From: a virus
Strand: one strand, 5' to 3'
IMG/VR virus record: IMGVR_UViG_3300028608_000011
Location: 1-64,000 of that record
Length of the DNA stretch: 64,000 nt
Shown: piece after piece, positions 59,508 to 64,000 of the stretch
Layout: the number at the start of each line of letters is the position of its first letter
How positions within the stretch are numbered: position 1 is the first letter of the stretch
Position numbers and translations under genes: made by a program
Notes under the pieces: model-generated
Databases searched by the model: none
The model's input: only the letters and a program-made list of their open reading frames with translations
Told to the model about the DNA's origin: nothing

Positions 59508-59830
59508 GCGTTCTTTTTGAAGATGCTCACCACGTTGGGTGAATCCGGTAACGCCTGCTTGATGATCGGCCGTGAAGTGCCGAGGGGATGGAACAGGTAG
59601 ATCACCTGCTCCAGGCTGTCAGCCAGACTAAGGCCTTCGCTGTAGCCCTGGATGAACGCGACATACGCCGGCCGGAGCTGCTCAGCGCTGAAAGAGTTGA
59701 TGCCCTGCTCCGTGAGGCTGTACTTCAGCCCCTCGAAGAATTTATCAATCCAGCGCGTCTGCTGCTCCGTTGTGCCTATGTCGCCGAGCCCCTTGCCGAT
59801 CATCAACAGCTCAGTCTTCAGTTGTTCCAC
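59504..59830 (-). CDS. Hypothetical protein, 108 aa
   Basis: GTG 59830 is chosen because AAGGAG lies five bases upstream; a TTG at 59857 and an ATG at 59803 are alternatives. The protein is helical and acidic in the first half and ends with a basic SIFKKNA. The family is not recognised. It is the first of a string of unknown small genes at the right end of the window. Confidence 0.7.
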   Translation of the reverse strand: MEQLKTELLMIGKGLGDIGTTEQQTRWIDKFFEGLKYSLTEQGINSFSAEQLRPAYVAFIQGYSEGLSLADSLEQVIYLFHPLGTSRPIIKQALPDSPNVVSIFKKNA

Positions 59831-59867
59831 GCCTTCTCCTTCCTGGCCTGTGGCCAAGTGTTTCTGG

Positions 59868-60677
59868 TTAGTCAGGGATGCCTGTCAGCAGTAGGGCACT
59901 GGCACGCTGCACCAGCTTTGGATCCGCCAGCTGCTTGACGTTGGGCTTGCGCTCGAGGAACTCAGCCGGCAGGTATTGCACCGCGTCAGGGAACTGGGCT
60001 TCCAGGTGCTTCAGGGTGCGAATCGGTGCGAGGATCTTGGTCAGGTCTTCGTACAGTTCGCCGGCAGCGGTGATCACCGCGAAGTACGCCTGCATCAGCC
60101 GGTCTGCCTGAACGCTAAGGGAATAGGCTTCAACGGAGTAGGGCAGGCGGTACTGATCGTCCTTCTTCACCTCGACTTCTGGGTGAAATATTTTGCCCAG
60201 GCCCGGGATGCTGGGGAGATCCGCGTGGCTGCACTTCCAGCTGTAGTGGAAGTCGTAGCTACCGGTGTACTTGTTTGTGAAGTTGAGGAAGCTGCTCCAC
60301 TCCTGCTCCACGGCTTCACGCACCAGCTGCCATTTCTGCATATCTTTTTCGCGTATTTTGCAGACTCCCCGGCCTTCGTAACTGAGGCCGACCTTGCCCA
60401 CCGCCGTGCTCTCGGTGGTGTTGAACTTGTCGTTCGGCTTGACCGTTATGACGTCGATGTTGCCCTTCAGGCTGCTGAAGATGCCGTCCTGAATCAACGG
60501 GGCCCAGCGGCTCTGTGGCACCTCGGGGATCTTCAGCGAGATCTGCTTGGCGAACAGCTGGCGCCAGAGTTTGTCCAGCGCTCGAGCGGCCTTGGTGGTG
60601 CTGGCTGCCTGGCGCTTGGAGGCTTGACGCAGCAATGACACGATCAGGTCGCGTTTGACTTCGTTGGTGATGTTCAT
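59868..60677 (-). CDS. Hypothetical protein, Nmad5-like N-terminus, 269 aa
   Basis: The N-terminal helix (MNITNEVKRDLIVSLLRQAS) and the following Lys/Ala-rich helix resemble the phage family Nmad5 (nucleotide-modification-associated domain 5), but this is from memory of the pattern and needs a profile search. The middle and C-terminal parts are unrecognised. The start overlaps the polymerase fragment gene. If correct, it may hint at a base-modification pathway whose other genes lie outside the window. Confidence 0.65.
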   Translation of the reverse strand: MNITNEVKRDLIVSLLRQASKRQAASTTKAARALDKLWRQLFAKQISLKIPEVPQSRWAPLIQDGIFSSLKGNIDVITVKPNDKFNTTESTAVGKVGLSYEGRGVCKIREKDMQKWQLVREAVEQEWSSFLNFTNKYTGSYDFHYSWKCSHADLPSIPGLGKIFHPEVEVKKDDQYRLPYSVEAYSLSVQADRLMQAYFAVITAAGELYEDLTKILAPIRTLKHLEAQFPDAVQYLPAEFLERKPNVKQLADPKLVQRASALLLTGIPD

Positions 60678-61039
60678 GCTTTACCGCCGTAAATGTTGTT
60701 GAAGTGTTTGAGGATGAGCGGGTACAGCGCTCCGGGTTCTTCGATCTCCAGATCCTTGCGAATCTGTTCGCACTCGGCCTCTGTCCAGATGGCCATGAGT
60801 GCGGCCTCGCTCGGCACCTCCCACATGGCGCCGGGCGTGTAGAGCATCGTGAAGTTCAACGTCTTCCCTACGTTGCTGCGCTGTCGCTTGCAGACCTTGC
60901 TGTAGGGTAGGCCGAGGATCACAGCCGCCGTGATGGTGTGGATGTCCAGCAGCTTTGACGATTTGTACAGCTCCCCGGAGCTGGCCAGCCGCCGCTCGAT
61001 AGCGGCGTAATCGACTTCGTGTTGGATCGGCTTGATCAT
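60674..61039 (-). CDS. Stand-alone family A polymerase motif A-B fragment, 121 aa
   Basis: The protein reads like a cut-out of the Pol I palm and fingers: VDYAAIERRLA corresponds to motif A (D...IE of DYSQIELR), DIHTITAAVILGLPYSKV to the downstream DIHxxTA segment, and GKTLNFTMLY to the O-helix (K-x3-F-x3-Y). R754 of the usual R-x3-K is displaced by one residue, and G after Y is T. Motif C is absent. Start overlaps the membrane-protein stop; end overlaps the next start. It cannot be a complete polymerase. Confidence 0.8.
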   Translation of the reverse strand: MIKPIQHEVDYAAIERRLASSGELYKSSKLLDIHTITAAVILGLPYSKVCKRQRSNVGKTLNFTMLYTPGAMWEVPSEAALMAIWTEAECEQIRKDLEIEEPGALYPLILKHFNNIYGGKA

Positions 61040-61467
61040 TTATGGGCCTCGGGGTCTTTGATGTGCTTGTCGAACAATTTCTTGTGACGACGAGCAAAGC
61101 GGGCGGTGTGGGCGATGGCATACAACAGGGCCAGCGACAGCACGATAGGGTAAAAATTTACGGTGACGCAGATAGCCATCGGAATAGCCCCGACAACTAC
61201 ACACGATCGCGCAAGCAGGTCGGCGCCGCGAATATCCTCCTTGCCTTCCTTCTGGAATCGCTCGTAGGAGTCGCTGTACTCGTAGCCGCACAGCGTGCCG
61301 ATCAACGTCATCATCGGCCATGGGCCTTCAGGCTTGCGGTCATCTACCCATAACAGCGCGGTTTTCACCGCCTCTGTGGCTGCCGAGAGGGTGAAGAACA
61401 GCGCGGCCATTGCCACGCCCATCAGGATCATGGCGAGGAACATTCTTTCCGGTGGTAGATCAGTCAC
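61036..61467 (-). CDS. Membrane protein, 143 aa
   Basis: GTG 61467 has AAAGGAG eight bases upstream and overlaps the upstream stop (GTGA). Three or four hydrophobic segments are visible at about 9-33, 45-55, 75-95 and 97-115, followed by a basic tail (RRHKKLFDKHIKD). It is an inner-membrane protein without a recognised family. Such a membrane protein in an early block may affect the host envelope or exclude other phages. Confidence 0.7.
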   Translation of the reverse strand: MTDLPPERMFLAMILMGVAMAALFFTLSAATEAVKTALLWVDDRKPEGPWPMMTLIGTLCGYEYSDSYERFQKEGKEDIRGADLLARSCVVVGAIPMAICVTVNFYPIVLSLALLYAIAHTARFARRHKKLFDKHIKDPEAHK

Positions 61468-61886
61468 TTTAGGTACTCCTTTCTGATTCGCCGAAGCGAG
61501 GTTGCATGGCTCAAGCCCTTCCAGGCGTAGAGCCTGGCCGAGCCGTCTGCCAAGAAGTGGATCTGCTCCGTCCAGCTGTAGGTGTAGGCACCTGACAGGC
61601 TCAGCGACTGGTCGGCACGTTTGGCCAGCGCCAGACGAGTTTCTTCGCCGGTGCCGGCCGCAAACAGTTCGAATATTCCGCGCTGCGCCGCGGGGGTCAG
61701 CATCACGGAGCAAAAGCGCGGGTCTTTGGCAAATTCAAGCAGCTGGTCGTAGGGGATGAACTTCTCCTTTTCCCAGCGCTTTATGAATTTTTCCAATGCC
61801 TTGCGTGAACTTCTTGTAGCTGTTTCAAGCAGCGACTGGCCCGGACGTGCCGGCCAGGTAGGCTGCAATATCGTGTTGACGTCCAC
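61464..61886 (-). CDS. Hypothetical protein, 140 aa
   Basis: The best start is GTG 61886 with GAGGAG seven bases upstream, which overlaps the upstream gene by 62 bases; a shorter start near 61797 is possible. The protein has a basic helical region (KALEKFIKRWEKEK) and a C-terminal basic end (RRIRKEYLK). The family is not recognised. Confidence 0.65.
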   Translation of the reverse strand: MDVNTILQPTWPARPGQSLLETATRSSRKALEKFIKRWEKEKFIPYDQLLEFAKDPRFCSVMLTPAAQRGIFELFAAGTGEETRLALAKRADQSLSLSGAYTYSWTEQIHFLADGSARLYAWKGLSHATSLRRIRKEYLK

Positions 61887-62415
61887 GCTCTTGCTCCTCG
61901 GTGCGGTTCGGTACGAAGACCCAGGCCTGCACAAAGCAGCCCTGTTCGATCGGCATGACTTCAGGGTTGGCGTCCAGCACCACGATGTCGGAAGCCGCTT
62001 TGGCAATTTCCTTGGCCCGCTCCCTCGCATCCGCCATCTTCAGCCGGTTGCGCATCACTTCAGCGTTGACCTTGAGCAGTTTGCTGAGAGGGTATTGCTG
62101 GCCGATGACCAGCAGCAGTTCAAGATCTTGCTCGCTCAAGCCCTCCATCGGCTTGGTGCCCTTCTCGAAGAAGCGGATCAGCTCGGCCCGCCAGTATTTA
62201 GGCGACAGCTGCATGCACTTCATCAGCACCAGACACTGCTCCACTGACAGCTCGCCGTGCTTCGTCAACGGGACGACTCGAAAACCGGCGTCCTTGTCGG
62301 TGTTTACGCGCAGCTCTGCGTAGAGCTGCGCCTCTTCCTCGGAGCTGAACTTGCCGCCCGGAGACCAGTAGCCTTTACGGCGCCACTGGATTTGATGGGT
62401 GAAAGCACAGCTCAT
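61825..62415 (-). CDS. Hypothetical protein, 196 aa
   Basis: The family is not recognised. The N-terminus contains WRRKGYWSPGGKFSSEEEAQ and the centre is helical with several Leu-rich segments (EQDLELLLVIGQQYPLSKLL). It could be a soluble regulator. Start ATG 62415 overlaps the upstream stop. Confidence 0.7.
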   Translation of the reverse strand: MSCAFTHQIQWRRKGYWSPGGKFSSEEEAQLYAELRVNTDKDAGFRVVPLTKHGELSVEQCLVLMKCMQLSPKYWRAELIRFFEKGTKPMEGLSEQDLELLLVIGQQYPLSKLLKVNAEVMRNRLKMADARERAKEIAKAASDIVVLDANPEVMPIEQGCFVQAWVFVPNRTEEQERGRQHDIAAYLAGTSGPVAA

Positions 62416-62810
62416 GGTTCAACCCCAAATATCGCTTCCAGATTGTCCAGCAGTGGATAAATATCCACTCCACCGAGGAACGCCGCATCCGCTCCGACGT
62501 TTTTCACTTTCTGCAGGGCAAACAGCAGGCTGCGAAGCGGTGCTTCATGTTCCTTGCCTATACCCTTCGGCGTTTTGGAATCGAGCAGCGCTTGAGCCTT
62601 GGCACGGTCGAGCCAGACGATGAAAGCCATCTTCTGCATCTTCATCTGGCCTAGCAGCGCGCCCATGTCATCGAGCTTTTCTTCCGTGACGAAGGTCACG
62701 TCTGCATTCGCCCCCTTGTTGCGGCTCTGGTACTTGAGCATGCACTGATCAAGTGCCTGAATGCCGCTGTCATGATCCATCAGCACCATGTTTTGAATTG
62801 ATACACCCAT
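62412..62810 (-). CDS. Hypothetical protein, 132 aa
   Basis: A small soluble protein, without clear motifs, encoded in a coupled string of unknown genes. It contains an FIVWLDRAKAQALLDSK segment and a glycine-rich loop (FLGGVDIYPLLDNLE). The family is not recognised. Confidence 0.7.
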   Translation of the reverse strand: MGVSIQNMVLMDHDSGIQALDQCMLKYQSRNKGANADVTFVTEEKLDDMGALLGQMKMQKMAFIVWLDRAKAQALLDSKTPKGIGKEHEAPLRSLLFALQKVKNVGADAAFLGGVDIYPLLDNLEAIFGVEP

Positions 62811-62818
62811 GATTCACC

Positions 62819-63298
62819 TCAGATAACGAGAGCAGGTTGAGCGGTGGTTTCATCGAAGCCGGCGTTGAGGGCCAGCACCAGGTCAATGGCACGTTCGCAG
62901 GCGTCTTCGTCGGTCAAGGGCTCGGCCGATTCGATGACGACGTAGTGGTTCAAGCTGTGGTATCCCTCGCGCGGCGGCCGCGGGTTCAGGAACTTCACCA
63001 CCTTGGTCACCACGGGTTCTTCGAAGTCCCAGCAGACGATCTTGTGGAAATGGCCACCGTAGTGGTGGTTGTCGGCGTGCAGCTTGTAATCAGCTGGGTT
63101 GAAGTCCGGCATCTCTACCTGCCGCCAGTCCTCGCCGGTTTCATCCGACGGGTGAGCGTGGGCCAGGTGAGGCTTACCGTCGGTGTAATGCACGCCTTCG
63201 TTCATCCACACCGTGCGGTAGTCAACGCCCTTGGGGGTGCCGCGGTAAACATGCAGGTGCTCGGCAACGAGCGCTTTGATCTGGTCAATCTGCAGCAT
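62819..63298 (-). CDS. Hypothetical protein with His/Asp-rich centre, 159 aa
   Basis: ATG 63298 has GGAG eight bases upstream. The middle of the protein is strikingly His-rich (ADNHHYGGHFHK, HAHPSDE), which may bind a metal ion. The fold is not recognised; it could be a metal-dependent hydrolase, but no established motif set is complete. Confidence 0.7.
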   Translation of the reverse strand: MLQIDQIKALVAEHLHVYRGTPKGVDYRTVWMNEGVHYTDGKPHLAHAHPSDETGEDWRQVEMPDFNPADYKLHADNHHYGGHFHKIVCWDFEEPVVTKVVKFLNPRPPREGYHSLNHYVVIESAEPLTDEDACERAIDLVLALNAGFDETTAQPALVI

Positions 63299-63746
63299 TT
63301 TCGGAACTCCGCAGGTCAACAATCAGTTGGTCGATGGGGTTGCGTGGCTCGCTGTCGGCTGTGGGCAGCCCGCGGGTCACCTGTATCTCACGGATCAGGT
63401 GAGGCTGTTCTGGTGTGGACAAGGCCTTGAGCAACTTGTCCAGCGCGCTGCGATCGACCACACAAGTGGTCTGGAAGTAGCCATACTTGCGGAGAGCGTG
63501 GAACAGAGCCAAGACATCTGCATCACTAAGCGGCTCATTCTCGGCCTCTACGCACTTCAGCAGCTCCCGCATCAGGGCATTTGCCGTGGTTTTCCCAAGG
63601 TCTACAGCCTGGTGCTGGCCCTCATGGATCCGTCGCTCCTGCAGTTCATCGCACAGCAGGATTACGTCGCCGAAGCCATACGTTTGGTCGTTGTCTTCGG
63701 CAGCCGCGCGGATCGCGGCGATGTGTTTGTCACTCAGTCGTGGCAT
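63285..63746 (-). CDS. Hypothetical protein, 153 aa
   Basis: The helical, charged protein begins at ATG 63746 inside the end of the partial gene at the window edge and ends 14 bases inside the next gene. Two cysteines occur in the centre. The family is not recognised. Confidence 0.7.
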   Translation of the reverse strand: MPRLSDKHIAAIRAAAEDNDQTYGFGDVILLCDELQERRIHEGQHQAVDLGKTTANALMRELLKCVEAENEPLSDADVLALFHALRKYGYFQTTCVVDRSALDKLLKALSTPEQPHLIREIQVTRGLPTADSEPRNPIDQLIVDLRSSENAAD

Positions 63747-64000
63747 GTTGGTGCTCCGGGTGTCGGCTGCACTTGCAGCTGGCCAGGTATTTTTTCACCG
63801 CGGTCTTCGCTGAGACCTTGGCGGGCTGTTTCGGGATCTTGCAATCGAGGATGCACAGGCAGCCGCTCTCGAAGTAATCCCGGGTCAGTTCGTCGTCCGA
63901 CTTGCGAACCGCGAAGGCCCGTTGCACGCTGTCCAGCTCTGCTTCGCGGCCGGCGCGGTCAGTGGCACCGAACCAGCCAACCTCGCCGCTGGCCGTGAAC
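63730..64000 (-). CDS. Partial gene at right edge, small Cys-rich protein
   Basis: The reading frame is open from the window edge to its stop at 63730. The visible part of 89 residues starts mid-gene (SGEVGWFGATDRAGREAEL) and carries a C-terminal Cys set (CLCILDC and CKC), suggesting a zinc-binding or redox domain. The N-terminus is outside the window, so size and start are unknown. Confidence 0.65.
   Translation of the reverse strand, partial: FTASGEVGWFGATDRAGREAELDSVQRAFAVRKSDDELTRDYFESGCLCILDCKIPKQPAKVSAKTAVKKYLASCKCSRHPEHQHATTE

Noticed and set aside
1-64000. CRISPR arrays, insertion sequences, integrase and attachment sites
   Set aside because: No regularly spaced repeats, transposase motifs or integrase genes were found. 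The only tandem repeat (3051-3106) has two directly abutting units without spacers.

Overview
The window is a contiguous piece of a tailed double-stranded DNA phage genome with siphovirus morphology. The structural genes follow the lambda-like order (GpA-type terminase, portal, S49 protease/scaffold, decoration protein, capsid, connectors, tail tube, frameshifted G/GT chaperone, long tape measure, M-L-K-I-J tail tip, fibres, lysis). The moderately high G+C, the GH19-type endolysin and the codon choice suggest a Pseudomonas-like gammaproteobacterial host; this is inference. No integrase, excisionase or repressor is visible, so a virulent lifestyle is the simplest reading. The right edge cuts a gene, so the genome continues beyond the window.

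Layout: (1) 1-2941, five leftward genes, mostly unrecognised, ending in small coupled reading frames, with a consensus-quality sigma54-type promoter sequence pointing into them from the left. (2) 2942-3935, almost 1 kb without convincing genes, rich in direct and inverted repeats and ending in candidate rightward promoters. (3) 3936-5961, small rightward genes, including a candidate Acb2-like hairpin protein, a tRNA-Gln(UUG) and an HU/IHF-like protein. (4) 5961-18549, packaging, head and neck genes. (5) 18550-34608, tail, with two paralogous receptor-binding modules and a lipoprotein gene embedded among the fibre genes. (6) 34616-36477, lysis cassette: two small membrane proteins, endolysin, and Rz with Rz1 nested inside it. 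(7) A 22-bp perfect palindrome at 36482-36503 separates this from the convergent leftward block. (8) 36511-64000, leftward replication, recombination and nucleotide metabolism: SbcC/SbcD nuclease, two MazG-like pyrophosphohydrolases, ATP-dependent ligase, PD-(D/E)xK nuclease, dNMP kinase, two DEDD exonucleases, full-length Pol I with 5' nuclease, ThyX, SF2 helicase, AEP-type primase-helicase, SF1 Dda-like helicase and a tail of uncharacterised small genes.

The replication block looks self-sufficient: primase-helicase and Pol I copy DNA, ligase and 5' nuclease finish the lagging strand, ThyX, dNMP kinase and MazG proteins tune the nucleotide pool, and SbcCD, the resolvase-like nuclease and the SNF2-like helicase handle recombination intermediates. 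Genes overlap heavily (ATGA, GTGA, TGATG junctions), so translational coupling is widespread. Transcription-unit borders are marked by strong hairpins, several followed by a recurring CTCGCTAATC-type motif.

Items most worth a second look: a stand-alone 121-aa fragment of family A DNA polymerase (60674-61039) beside the intact polymerase, the Acb2-like candidate, the repeated boundary motif, the repeat-rich region 2942-3935, the sigma54-type promoter, and several small genes under 60 codons that a standard length cutoff would miss.
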